The translations under genes were made by a program, and so were the position numbers. From Papaver somniferum (Eukaryota; Streptophyta; Magnoliopsida; Ranunculales; Papaveraceae), in NCBI RefSeq assembly GCF_003573695.1, contig NC_039362.1:114989120-115053119 (forward strand): a stretch of DNA of 64,000 bases, in the 5' to 3' direction. The notes beneath the pieces are model-generated. The model did no database searches and was not told where the DNA came from. It saw nothing but the letters and a program-made list of their open reading frames with translations. The first letter of the stretch is position 1. Every line of letters begins with the position of its first letter. Shown in pieces: positions 1 to 11,424 of this stretch.

Positions 1-211
1 GATGAGGGTTTTGTATGAGATTTCTTTTTCTTCTTCTGCAAACAACGTTTGACATAGGTGAACTTTTCCTGTTTCATAGTGCCACAGGTTTTAAAATGAT
101 CCTGATGGTCATGTGAGGAAATCACAAGATTAGTAAACTCTTGTGATTTTCTATATGATCCTTGTCGTCAAGGTGACTTAGGAATGATATAGAGCCAGGA
201 GGAATTTGCTG

Positions 212-1404
212 TCAATTCATAGTCGAAGAGGTTTGATATGTTCTGTAAGAATCACGATCGGTCATCTCCAATTTTAAATTAGACAATTGGCATTCCAGAT
301 TTTCAATCCTTTTAATTAAGACTTCCTTTTCAAGTTGAAGTATTCTTGAGGAAGTAAGATTGTTTATCATGGAATAATTAGGACTGTTAGGAGGACAGAC
401 GTGAGTATCAGCAAAAAGATTAAGAGAACCATCATAGACATCATCCTCAGGACAGTAGTCAAGAGTAGCCATCCATGCTTTAGTTATCTCACTCATCTCC
501 GTATCAGTACATTTAGAAGTATTGTGAACACTTCTATAGCACTCGAAACTAGAATTGTTAACATAGTTTTTCTGAACCTTTTTATTGATTGGCTGAGCTT
601 TGTTTTGAGACTTTCTTTTTCTCTGTCTAAGAGATTTCTTAAGCTGTTGTATAAACAGTGACAAAGTCGAATTAAGGAAATTCTCATCCCTCTTATCAGT
701 CATTTTAGAACGTCGAGACTTACGATCAAATGCACAACATGGTTGCTAAACAAATGACGTTTCTCTCTTTGTTCAAGTTCAAGATCGAAAATTTTCAACT
801 TTCCAGCAAGGGAATTTCTGGATAGAGTATCCAGGTTATTTCCCTCAATGATGGCATGCTTCTTAGAGTCGTATCTAGATGGCAGTGATCTGGGAATTTT
901 CATCACAATGTCTTTTTCAGGAATAGTCTTACCCAATGCAAAAGATGCATTAACAATTTCAGACACTTTGTGATTAAACTCATCAAATGAATCTTCATCT
1001 GCCATACGAAGGTTTTCCCAATCGGAATTAAGGTTTTGAAGCCTAGCTTCGTTTTCATTGGTATTACCTTCGAATACAGTTTCTAAGATATCCCACGCAT
1101 CTTTAGACCTAGTGCAATTTGACACATGGTGCTGAAGATTTGGGGTAATGGCATGTATGATGGCATTCAAACCGTCAGAATTTTGCTTTGCATCAAGTAT
1201 CTCGGAAAGACTATATTCACCAATATTCTTGGGAATGTTTACATTTCCTACTGCCACAACGGGAGCATCATATCCATTAACTACATATACCCATGATTGA
1301 AAATCATGTGCTTGAAGAAAAGCTCGCATATCAATTTTCCACCATAAGTAATTAGAGCCATCGAAGACTGGTGGTACGTTAATAGAGATAACACCTCTTT
1401 CCAT
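212..1404 (-). pseudogene. gag: Copia gag (UBN2-type), frameshifted
   Basis: Capsid-like gag of a Ty1/copia element. The N-terminal 234 codons (700-1404) start MERGVISINVPPVFDGSNYL and carry the copia signature FDGSNYLWWKIDMRAFL, followed by a helical UBN2-type body with NCTRSKDAWDILE. Near 700-760 the frame shifts, and a second stretch (212-703) continues as the C-terminal part. It has a KR-rich segment and a damaged zinc knuckle, ECYRSVHNTSKC, where the second Cys of CX2CX4HX4C is missing. The motif KAWMATLDYCPEDD then follows, typical of the gag/pol linker of this lineage. The start is 73 nt downstream of the LTR edge, as expected. The frameshift and lost knuckle make it non-functional. 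It also continues left of 212 in degraded form. Confidence 0.85.
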
Positions 1405-1456
1405 AGAGTCAGATCGCTGTAAATACAGACTTGTAAGGTCTTAAACGTGTCTGCCT

Positions 1457-1468
1457 GCTCTGATACCA
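1457..1468 (-). other. Primer-binding site of element D (tRNA-iMet type)
   Basis: On the minus strand the sequence is TGGTATCAGAGC, the standard primer site complementary to the 3' end of plant initiator tRNA-Met. It lies 8 nt inside the LTR edge at 1477. Confidence 0.9.
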
Positions 1469-2592
1469 ATCCAAAATGCGGGGGGTACAACAACCTCACC
1501 CAATATTTCGATTAGCAATCTGTATGGACTAACTCTAATATACTTTTAAGAGAATCAACTAGACAGTCAGACTCAATCTTAATAAAAAATATATGAAGGA
1601 GTTAATATCTCTGTCTCTTGATTTGATCTTTACTCAAGCAAATATAAATCTGCGAGTCTTTATCAAATACTAGAGAGATAAACTTGGATGGTACCAAAGA
1701 CTAATATCCAAGTGTCAATCAATGTAAATCAACAACCAAAGGCTGGATATTCTAATTGATTGATCTCAACGCACAACCTGTGATATTCAATTATATAACA
1801 AAGTATAATGCGTAATAGAAATAACACAGACACTAGAAATTTTGTTAACGAGGAAACTGCAAATGCAGAAAAACCCCGGGACCTAGTCCAGATTGAACAC
1901 CACACTGTATTAAGACGCTACAGACACTAGCCTACTACAAACTAACTTCGGTCTGATTTCACACTGATTCAAGGTACAATTGTGCTCCTTACGTCTCTGA
2001 TCCCAGCAGGATACTACGCACTTGATTCCCTTAGCTTATCTCACCCACAACTAAGAGTTGCTACGACCCAAAGTCGAAGACTTCAATGAACAAATCTGTA
2101 TCACACAGAAAAGTCTATGATAATAGATTAATCTGTCTCCCACAGATAAACCTATGAGTTTTGTTACGTCTTTTGATAAATCAAGGTGAACATGAACTAA
2201 TTGATAACTCAGACTTATATTCCCGAAGAATAGCCTAGTATTATCAATCACCTCACAATAATCTAAATCGTATGGTATCGAAACTAGATAATGTGGAATC
2301 ACAAACGATCAGACGAAGATGTTTGTGATTTCTTTTTATCTTGCCCTATCAGAGATATAATCTCAAGTCAATTATTCAATTGAACTCGTACGATAGAAAA
2401 TGTCAAGATCAGATCTCTCAACTACAAGAAAGTATTTTCGTCTGGCTTCACAATCCCAATGAAGTCTTTCATTCGTTAACCTACAGGGTCTCGAGAAGAA
2501 ACATAAGGTTAAAGGAGAATCGACTCTAGAAAAACCAACTAGTATCACACAGGAGGTGCGGGGATTAGTTTTTCCAGTTGCTAGATGTCTCC

Positions 2593-2600
2593 TTTATATA
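2593..2600 (-). promoter_or_regulatory. TATA box of LTR D
   Basis: TATATAAA followed by GG on the minus strand, about 1.1 kb before the LTR 3' edge. It is the only clear TATA box I see in this LTR and is the likely start of the genomic RNA (inference). Confidence 0.5.
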
Positions 2601-3059
2601 GTTTTCAAATCAGGGTTTGCAATCCAAGTTACCTTGGTAACAAAGCATTCAATATTCACTGTTAGATGAAAAACCTGATTTCTCCAAGCTAATATCTTTC
2701 AACCGTTAGATCGAAACTTAGTTTGTCACACACACATGAAATGTATTCATTTAGGTTTGAGTAACTGTACCTAAACGTGTACACTTAGTTGGTTCACAAA
2801 TAATTAACCAACGGTTAGCCATATGAGCACTTTCATATTAACCGTATTCATCTTTCTCATAACTAGTTCAAATGACTCGTAAGAACTAGTTCAAGAGTTG
2901 TTCAATTGCTTAGGTCTTTATTCATAGATACAATTGAAACAAAATCGGTTTGATTCACTTGAATCAATTTATGAACAATATAGCAACGGTTTGCAAAGAT
3001 TGCGTTCCTTATAATTTATTGTTTTAAGTTCATGAACAACCGATTTGAGAAATAACCAG

Positions 3060-3270
3060 CTTGGGTGCGCGTACGGGTATGCGTATCTTAGCTACCGGAT
3101 TTGAGTTTACAAACTCAGCAGAAATTTTCGGTTTGAAAACTTCAGTGGGTACGCGTATGGGTATGCGTACATAAGGTGACTGGTTTACTAGTTTGCAAAC
3201 TTACAAACTCAGCAAAAATTTTCGGTATGAAAACTTCCGCAGGTACACGTACGGGTACGCGTACTCAACC
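3060..3270. repeat. About 88-bp tandem repeat with GCGTACGGGTACGCGTA core
   Basis: Three copies of a GTACGCGTA-GGGTA-GCGTAC box start near 3064, 3147 and 3240. They are separated by an also repeated 'aaactcagca aaattttcgg' stretch. The box is close to palindromic and alternates purine and pyrimidine. Repeated GCGTAC boxes are common in LTRs of this copia lineage and may be promoter elements (inference). Confidence 0.75.
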
Positions 3271-4135
3271 TGTCTCCTTTACCAATACCGTATGCACACA
3301 TATGCACGCACTTGGTTTCCGGCACATGGATTTATACACTAATGTGCGAACACACTATATATGCTTATATCCATAGTTGGTAATCTTAACTCTACATTTC
3401 AATCATTGAAACATTCTTCTATAATGTTATAAAAATCGTTATTAACGACTATCGTCATCAAAGTTATTTTCAAGATTGAAACGTCTTCATGACTTGCGTC
3501 ACGGGTAAAGATGAAAATGGTTAAAGCAAAATCTCACCAACACATATTTCGAGAAAAAGGTACGCGAGTAAACTCGGCTCGAAATAGCAAATGTGTATGT
3601 ATGAAAACTATCATACTTATACGACTTTTTCTCAAGAGTAGGAGATAGAATAGACTTTTGAGTGACAGATAAGTTCAAGTCTCCACATACCTTTTTGTCG
3701 GATGAAGTTCCACTTATTCCTCGAGTAGTTCTTCGCCTTTGTAAGATGATCGCCATGGAGTCTGGAGCTCAACTGCACTTAACTATCCTAGAAAACTGCA
3801 CTTAACTATCCTAGACCGAGACTTAGTCATAAGTAAACTAGAAATCAAGACATATAGTTTTGATCACTAATATTGACAAACATGCTTGATATAGCAACGC
3901 ATGCGAGTTCGACCGAGCAGTGCTCTAACAAAATTTGCATATGATTCATGTGGGATGTCATCAATGTAATCAGCCACCCAATTGCAATTCAAATATCTAA
4001 TTTTTTGTATGGCCTTAGCATGGTTTTCAGGTGTGAGTGCGTATGTCGTTTCTTGGAAATGGCCAAGCACAAGAGAATACCCAGGATCTGATCCAGTGAT
4101 GGGAAGACTATTCTTCAAATGGTTGTAGCAGTAGC

Positions 4136-6302
4136 TAAGCCTGTACAAGAACCGGTCAAGAAGACATGTATTGGTCTGGAACCGAAAATACCTGACTGGA
4201 ACCGGTGTAGCCGGTACAGGGACCGGGACAGAAGATTAAGAACCTGGATATGACATGTACATGGACCGGTTCTTGGGGGGGACCGGACTGGAACCGGACC
4301 ATAAGTACCGGTTGATATAAGCCGTTAAGATCTTGATAGGTTTTTAATCGCAGCTGTACGTACTAGGTATAGAGTATCGAGAGAATAGTTCACTCTCATT
4401 TTTTTTTTCTCTCTGAAGAGCAGCGACAACCCTCTTCTCTGTTCTTCTCTCTATCAGATTCACAGTATCAGTGTATCACCATCTCTATCAGCCTAATTCG
4501 ATTTGTTCTTCTTCTTCACCATCTTTGACTGAGTCAGGTAAGTATTCTTCTCCTTCTTGTTCGATTTAGGGTTTGATTGTAGATTGATTTAGGGTTTTTA
4601 CTTGGTACAGATTCAACTCATCATCTCCATCTCTTTCAACTCATCTGAGTTCTATATATTTTTGAAGAATCATCAACTTCAGGTAATAAGATTATAGTTG
4701 TGATCTCTTTGGTAACATGGGTTTTCTGCTTTTGATGTTGTTGTTACTTTAGTGGATATGATTTGGGAACATGGGTTTTATTTCATCTTCTAATTTGAGT
4801 TCTTAATGGCTTTCAGTGGAGAAGGGAAGAAGGAAGAGGGTTAGAGCTGTGTGAAGGTATAACTTTATTCCATCTTTTTGTTTAAGAAATTAGGTTTTTG
4901 TTAGGCTAATTATAATTAGGTATTTGTGTTGATTGGGTTCTCTATTGAACATTTTGAAATAAGGGGGAAATATGCTTCTGAAATTCAACATTAACAAAAG
5001 GTGTTTGTTACTGTTAGCCATTTTGATAAACTCTTGCTCTGGATTGATGTGACTTATATCAGATTAATAATGCTAATGTCATATACTTTGATAATCTCAA
5101 GATTCGTAATTAGTGGCTCTAAGCTAAAGAGTAATTCTTATGTTAAAATCCAGTTTTGGTCTTGTCCTGTAAAATCTTGGTAGTTTCAAATAAATCACAT
5201 CACATGGTTGTAGTTCCGAAAATGTATTCAAGTATCTGGGAAACATAACTCTACTTAATTCTCTTAACTCTTAAGTAAGTCTTCCAATGAAATTGCCTGG
5301 AGTATTTAATTAATTACATGTAATTTGTAGCTTTACAATTTGGGACTACCATTATCATGTTTGTTGAATCATTTAGGGCTCTAACACAAGAGATGACAAA
5401 GACATTATTTGATTGCTTCGTCTTGCCCTGATCATAAATTATATAAACTCAAAATGTATTTATTTATTGCATCAAAATTTTGTATGTTGTGCGATTTTCA
5501 TTGCTTTTTTGTCTTGCCCTGATCTTCATTAAAAATCTGATTAGCTAGGTAGCCTTGAAATGATAGAATACCCAGTTTGGTTTGTACTGCCTTAAGTTTT
5601 GAAGGAATGTTTGTGTTTTGAGATTTGTATTTGTGGGAAGCATGCTAATTCAGTTACTATATGTTCTTGCTTTTCGACAGTTAAACTCAATTTCTACTGT
5701 TTTATGCCCATTGAATCTTTGGTTATTAAGATGTTCAATTTTGTTGATTTTGTTAGATGGATATATGTAATTCAACTCAAGGAAAAGTAAGATCTGCAGT
5801 ATGGGAACACTTTGAGAAACTGGATTCTACAACATCAAAGTGTAGGCACTGCTCAAAGATATATGATGTTGATGCCATGCGAAATGGGACATTTAATTTG
5901 ATAGCTCATATAAAAAGATGCTCGTTATTTCAAGCAATGGGGCGACATAGAGCTTGATGTTCATGTTTTATCTATGTCACAATCTTGCATATTTATGTAT
6001 GGAAGTGAAAGTGGTGTGAAACTGTTGTTTTAACTTTGTTATAATGTTAAACACACAACTTTGAACTGCTTGTTTCAGGAGTTTAAGTAACTTGTAACTT
6101 ATTTTAAACCTTTGTTCATCTTAAGAAAATATGATGTATTTACAGGTCAAAACCCGGTACCGGTGTTGTACCGGACCGATACAGGTACAACTCCAGGTAC
6201 ATGTACTGATACCGATCCTCAAAATGAGGTACCGGCCAAAACCAAGTACAGGGACCGGTTCCATAAGAGAACCGGGGTCGTACCGGACCATGTGCAGCCT
6301 TA
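4136..6302 (+). mobile_element. hAT-like DNA transposon (2167 bp), no transposase core
   Basis: Terminal inverted repeats match: left TAAGCCTGTACAAGAACCGGT, right (reverse complement) TAAGGCTGCACATGGTCCGGT. Both subterminal regions are full of CCGGT/ACCGG boxes, which is typical of hAT ends. Flanks GCAGTAGC and ACAGTGGT agree at 5 of 8 positions, as an old 8-bp target duplication would. The insertion lies inside the MULE-1 transposase coding sequence, between HNHC and YNHLK. Inside are a pyrimidine-rich 5' leader with possible introns (donor GTAAGT at about 4537) and one short ORF with a BED zinc finger. The hATC dimerisation domain and RNase-H-like core are absent, so it is non-autonomous. 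Confidence 0.75.
5757..5957 (+). CDS. BED zinc-finger-only protein (66 aa) in hAT element
   Basis: The start ATG follows a splice-acceptor-like TTTTGTTAG directly, and a long leader with intron-like donors precedes it. The peptide has a BED finger: Trp16, Phe19 (aromatic pair VWEHFEKL), then Cys29-x2-Cys32, His51 and Cys55 (CX2C-X18-H-X3-C). BED fingers are the DNA-binding domain at the N-terminus of hAT transposases. Here the frame ends with a stop eleven residues after the finger and nothing resembling the catalytic domain follows before the right TIR at about 6282. It could be a truncated relic or a short DNA-binding peptide that competes for hAT ends. The sequence cannot distinguish these. 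Confidence 0.6.
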   Translation: MDICNSTQGKVRSAVWEHFEKLDSTTSKCRHCSKIYDVDAMRNGTFNLIAHIKRCSLFQAMGRHRA

Positions 6303-6526
6303 ACAGTGGTTATGGTATGAATATGGAAAGACAAGTGGAACACCACGCATGAGTCCTTCACCGCGATCTGAACTTCCGTCAAATTTCTTAGAAACCACTC
6401 CCAATTGTTGTTATTCCCAGCATCCACTAGTGCCACAACAAGTGGGGAAAAGCCTGCAAGTGTGCAGAAATGGTTGAAAAAAAGTGATACAAAAACAGAA
6501 AATTATGTGTAAATAAAAGTTACACT

Positions 6527-6647
6527 TTTTTTTTTATCAATCAGCAGCGGGAATTGAACTCGCAAGCTATAGGTTGGGAGTCCAACCCCTGGCCAACTGG
6601 ACTAATGCCAGCTGGTTTAAATTAAAAAAAAAAAAAAGAAAAAGAAA
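6527..6647 (-). mobile_element. tRNA-derived SINE
   Basis: On the minus strand there is a tRNA-like head with box A (TTAGTCCAGTTGG), an anticodon-arm-like GGTTGGACTCCCAACC and box B (GAGTTCAATTC), covering about 6542-6611. A short tail ending in poly-A follows (T run at 6527-6535). The element is flanked by an 11-bp direct repeat AAAAGTTACAC (6516-6526 and 6648-6658), a typical target duplication. The T-rich 5' leader (6612-6647) is unusual. It lies in an intron of MULE-1. I do not recognise the SINE family. Confidence 0.65.
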
Positions 6648-6735
6648 AAAAGTTACACGTCTTAACCAAATATGTAGAGTAAAGTTACAAAATCTATAAG
6701 TATGTGTAACCAAGAGTTACACATGAGAGAATAAA

Positions 6736-6838
6736 GGGTTATTTGGTTTTTGGTACTCAGGTTTTGACCAAAACCTGGGTTTGGTCTAACATTTGTCCAG
6801 GCTTTGCGTTTTGGTCTAAAGACCAATGTTGACCCGCG
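6736..6838 (+). repeat. Left terminal inverted repeat of the 6736-10411 MULE
   Basis: Pairs with 10308-10411. The block contains its own small palindrome, GGTTTTGACCAAAACC, in both copies. Confidence 0.85.
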
Positions 6839-7559
6839 TCGACTGTGTATGACCAGATCCTAATTAATTTTATAAAGTGAAAAATATGAGTTTACAATTA
6901 TACCCTTGATTAATTCAAACACCGCCAGCTCTTCTCTTTCCTTTTTTCTCTCTGTGACACCAAGAACACCACTGCGTCACCAATTCCGGCATCAACAAGA
7001 CCATTATCAAACCCCATTAACTTGAAGTCCTAAATACTTATCTTCTGCAACTTGATGTCTCCGGAAACAACACAATCTTTTCAATTATTTCTTTACCCTT
7101 TGAATTATGCAGCAACCATTAAAACAATTAAACAATCACTTTACCTGCAACCAAGACATAATGCTAGAAAGAAAACCCATATCAAATGATACTCCATAAA
7201 ATAAATGTATGAAAGGAAATAAGAACCTGCAACCGCAGACCCTTTCCAGATAATATAGTTGGAAAGAGGTTTTTTCTCTCTCTACTGAGTTTTTCTCTGC
7301 AACTCGGATTGTTAGAGAGTTTGTACCCGATCCACCATTAATACCCCTCCGCCTCCTCCCCCCCCCCCCTTCTCTGCATCTAAGTTTAAAACTACTCCAT
7401 GATCTTCCCAATCTCAATCATCAATCAGAAACCTTATGAGATCTTGCAAATGCTTGTTTGATATTTAGTTTGGGATTTGGAAGTAAACAGATAAGGATAC
7501 CAAGTCTATTTTTGAGATCTGTTTAATTAAAACCCTGTTTACTAAGGCAAGATGTTTGA

Positions 7560-9300
7560 TTTGGAAACACTGGAAAGACAAAGATTTTAGGTTCATCATC
7601 ATCGTGGAAATTGCTTCTCCAATTGAATCTTTGTTGGAGAGATTGTGCTAACATGGATTTGTTTCAGGGTCAGCATCAGCCTCTCACACTGCCTCTCTAT
7701 ACCCGGCAAGAAGATTTGTAGATGATAGCTATGGAACAAATCAGTTTCCAGGATCCAGTCAACCCAACCTTTCTCATGGGAATTCCACCTCTGGTTTCTC
7801 CCCCGCCACCATCTGATACACCGCCTCCCCAAAGATCTGTTTCATTCAATCACTCAATCAACCTCAATCAATCAATCAAATTATCAGGGAAGCTAAAGCA
7901 TGAGACTCATGATAAATTTCCCAGAGAAACAACAATCAGCGAGTGGAAAAAAACATCTCCATCACCCTTTTTGTTTCAAAACTGGATATCTTCAATCAAA
8001 ACTCAAAAATCAAATCCCCTATCAGAGACCAAACTCATCAAATCTAACCATAATCAATTACCCAGAGGAAATTGTAAAGAGGAAGATTCTGATGAATCTA
8101 CCATCGAAAATTCAGTAAGCAAGCTTATATCGGCGAGAGATAGGTCTGATCCAATGATCCTAAATGACTGGAACCAGCCATATCGACGCAGAACTACAAC
8201 CTTCCACTTCCCGTCCTTAACGACAAATGAAATAGCTACCTGAGTTTCTCTACGACAACTTGGTCCAATACCGGGTCAAGTCAGGACTCAAAGCGGTTGA
8301 AAATCAATAGCACAAGGGTAATTATGCCGACAAAGTCCAAGGACAGAAAGGTAAAAGCGAGGGAAGAAATAATGGGTACGACAAAAGCTGGTTCCTGTCA
8401 GGAGAAAGCAATAAGGGGAATTGACGGTCTGCACAAAAGTTGTCCAGAAAAAGGGAAATCATGTCTCTTTTCTATCCCTTTATGTTTAATAAATAAATGT
8501 ATTAAGGTTCTTAGTTTAGTTCTTAGTTTAGTCTTGGGGCAGTTAAACCGTTTTAGCTTCCTTATGTCTGTTTTAGGAAAGTTTAATTTCATTAGTTGTT
8601 TTGAGTCTGTTTTAGTTACTAAGGTTCGTGAAAGTGTGCGCAACGACGAATGTAAACATGTGTGCAACTGCGTGTATTTCTGTGTTTTCTTCTGCTAGGA
8701 TTTTAATTAAGTTTATTAGTAGTACTAAGGATAGCTTAGGTTCTGTGAATCATCACCAGCATGATCCAAGTATGCAAGTTTTACATCAACAACAACGACA
8801 AAGGGTGCTCATAGAAGGTGAGGACAAGAGCCATACACCACACCACAACAGCAGCAGTTACCACTGCGCCGAACCCGCAACACCTAAGGATTACTTCTTT
8901 GTTTTGAAGTATCCTTCAAAATTTAGGCTATTCTTGTGGATAGTCATTGAAGAAGGTTTTATAACATTCATACTCCGGAGCCGCCTCCACCTCCATCACT
9001 TCATCAAAAACTATTTGGCTAGCTGTAACTGTTATGGTCTACACCAACTTTGGATTCAGACACCTAAATCCGGAAATAACCAAGATTGTAACGAAACTAT
9101 GCAGGTAACAGGAATCAATGTTCGCAACAACATCCAGGCTACCAAGGGGATAAGGTCTAATCGAAAAAGACGGTCAGAAGTTAACGCTTATAATTGGGAA
9201 TTGGCGATGCTAATGTTTTATTTGCCCAATTGTAAAGACAAGGAATGCTACATTCCTAAAACATGTAACCCTTTGAATATTCGAACCTTTAAATAAAACT
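7560..9300 (+). other. Interior of the 6736-10411 MULE: possible captured gene fragments
   Basis: The stretch holds several open frames on the + strand (7722-8243, 173 codons; 8297-8698; 8628-9296, 222 codons) that overlap in different frames. At 7665 a frame reading GSASASHTASLYPARRFVDD follows an acceptor-like TTTGTTTCAG, which looks exon-like. None shows a family motif I recognise. A polyadenylation-like AATAAATAAATG lies near 8487. I do not assign a product. If this is captured host sequence, a search against the host gene set would show it. Confidence 0.3.
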
Positions 9301-10307
9301 CTTTTTTTCTAAAAAAGAACCTGCAACCCCCTTTATCTTTTTTCAGGCGTTCTATCGAACACCTGGTATACGGTTTTGTTGGTGCAGAGGTGTGTGTTTT
9401 CCCTGGTTGTATTAGTCTCCTCTTATATCTTCTTCAACTGAAAATTCATATTTGAATATAACACAACCATTCTAAACCCATTCCAACTCTTAAATCATTA
9501 ATTTCTCCACCATTCAACACCCAAACATAATAGCAAACAAATTACCTCTTGACTGTTTTATTGGCTCAAAACTCCCTACTTCTTTGCTGATTTTTCGAGT
9601 CCAACGGCAACCCTATCATCCCCTCTCCGAAAAATGGCTAAAACAACACTTGAATCGCTCAATTAATTTTAAAATCGATATCAGCAACCATTAATTTTCA
9701 ACCTTTTTCCATTGTTTACCACCACCAACATTAGATAGACCTGGAAAGTGGGAGACAATTATTAATCCATAATTTCGTCAATCGTGCTTCATCACCACCT
9801 CCACCTCTTCAGGACAGATGCAACCATTATTGATCCATGGCTCCATCAATTATTTATCTCCTTTATAACTCAAAAGATGAGATTTAGTTTGTGTTATTCC
9901 TTTTCTGTAGGTTCATCTTGAACTAAACAATCGATAATTAAAATCACTTCTTCGTATATTCCAGATTTGGTTTTAACTTCCATTACCGCTTTTCCATTGT
10001 CTGATCCCTTTTATTACAGTTGATGTGAATAAGATTTCTGGATGAAGCGGTATTAATCACGAAGGTGGAAGAAGAATGAGTACAAAGTTAGGGTGCGTCT
10101 CTTGTATTTGGACCTTAGGATTAATTAATTCAAGTGGATATGTTAAATCATGACCGCAGGTTTGATGGTTACATCATATCCGTTGGATGCTAGGCCACAT
10201 CATGGGTATACTTTGTAAACACATATAATTTATTTTATTTTATAAATTTAATTAAAAATAATTTATTTTATTTTATAAATTTAATTAAAATCAGGCCAAT
10301 AACGGTC

Positions 10308-10411
10308 AATGTAGGTCAAGGTTGGTCTTTAGACCAAATGCAAAGGCTGGACAAATGTTAGACCAAATCCAGGTTTTGGTCAAAACCTGAGTACCAAAAA
10401 TCAAATAACCC
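10308..10411 (-). repeat. Right terminal inverted repeat of the 6736-10411 MULE
   Basis: Reverse complement of the left terminal repeat with scattered mismatches. Just inside it (about 10225-10290) a 35-bp AT-rich segment is tandemly duplicated. Confidence 0.85.
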
Positions 10412-10906
10412 GAGAATAAAAGAATGTGTAGCTCTCAGTTATCTGTCAGTTATAGTTTTTCAAAAAAAATTAAACATACCATGATCACCACTGATCCCAG
10501 TAACAGCCATCATCTGAATCTACCAGTAAAAAAAGTAGCATCCACGTATACCATTGGCCGACAAAACCGGTACCCTTTGATGCATGCATCAAAAGAGATG
10601 AAAATCCGTTGGAACTGGTTTTTTTGCAGGATAATATTCAAAATTTATCACACTACCTGGGTTTGTTTCCCTGATTGCATTAATATAACATACCAAGTGT
10701 GAATATGACTTCACATCGTCACCATAATTGGACTCAAACCTTTTGCCTACCATTATAGGCCTGATAACACTCCATAGTAATTCCATAGTTGGTATGGAAA
10801 TCATCTGCAATTTTTCTCGGCTTCTTATGAGGATTTTTCCGAACTTCATCTTCAATCAAACTAGAAGCTGGTTGAGTATTTTTGATTCAAATTGCGCCCA
10901 CCAGCA

Positions 10907-11424
10907 CCACAAGTGTGCTCAGGGTTATAAGTCCTGAGCTGAAAAAGTCCAAACAAAAGAAGAAAAAAATCAACCAAAAACCAATTTGGTGCAAACAAAA
11001 ATCATGTGTAAACCAAAGTTACACATACTATGAAACAAAACTACAACAAAACATTACATATGCTAACAAGAACAAATAACATAACACAAAAACCAACCTG
11101 AAACATTTCGTTCCTTTCATCAATAGAGGCAGCATGAAATTTCCAGAGGCATTCTTTTACTGCACGCCACAAGTGTGCTCAGGGTTATAAGTCCTGTACT
11201 GAAAAGTCCATACAAAATAAAAAAAAATCAACCAAAAACCAATTTGGTGCAAAAAACATCATGTGTAAACCAAAGTTACACATACTATAAAACAAAACTA
11301 CAACAAAACATTACATATGCTAACAAACACAGAAACCAACCTGAAACATTTTGTTCCTTTCATCAATAGAGGCAGCATGAAATTTCCAGATGCATTCTTT
11401 TACTGCACACTTATCTGTGAACCT
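10907..11424 (-). repeat. About 260-bp tandem duplication of a MULE-1 exon
   Basis: The block beginning CCACAAGTGTGCTCAGGGTT at 10907 starts again at 11167. Each copy holds the same MULE-1 exon (ECIWKFHAASIDERNKMFQ on the minus strand), its splice donor side and intron sequence. Copies differ by a few substitutions and short indels. The exon encodes the start of the zinc-finger DNA-binding region. Confidence 0.85.

Larger units (their letters stand above)
1..3930 (-). mobile_element. Element D: 5' part of a Ty1/copia Sirevirus-like retrotransposon
   Basis: On the minus strand this reads LTR, tRNA-Met primer site and gag, and then leaves the window at position 1. The LTR begins TGTTAGAGCA at 3930, the same start as element C's LTR, and shares with it a block around 'ctaggtcccggggtttttct' (about 1870-1905 here, about 14550-14575 in C). 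Protease, integrase and RT would lie left of the window and cannot be judged. The Sirevirus assignment rests on LTR length, primer site and gag type, and on the repeated AGGGGGAG tracts of the related element C. It is inferred, not proved. Confidence 0.8.
1477..3930 (-). repeat. 5' LTR of element D (2454 bp)
   Basis: On the minus strand the LTR starts TGTTAGAGCACTGC (right edge, 3930) and ends CCGCA (left edge, 1477), just before the primer site. The length fits the long LTRs of Sirevirus-like copia elements. It is diverged from the LTR of C, but start, end and the CCCGGGGTTTTTCT block match. It contains an 88-bp repeat (3060-3270) and a TATA box. Confidence 0.85.
6736..10411. mobile_element. 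Non-autonomous MULE (3676 bp) with 9-bp target duplication
   Basis: Perfect 9-bp flanking repeats GAGAATAAA (6727-6735 and 10412-10420), the hallmark of Mutator-like elements. The inverted ends start GGGTTATTTGGTTTTTGGTA and stay about 90% alike for some 100 bp, then weakly for more. No transposase motif is visible inside. The interior (about 7560-9300) has exon-like sequence of unknown origin, so it may be a Pack-MULE carrying captured gene pieces (inference). It sits in an intron of another, unrelated MULE gene (MULE-1). Confidence 0.85.

Noticed and set aside
6542..6611. Functional tRNA gene
   Set aside because: Box A and box B fit, but the acceptor and anticodon arms do not close well, a poly-A tail follows and a target duplication flanks it. 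It is a SINE.
7722..8243. 173-codon protein gene in the 6736-10411 MULE
   Set aside because: An overlapping frame looks equally coding, no family motif is visible and the start has no clear context. It is kept only as possible captured sequence.
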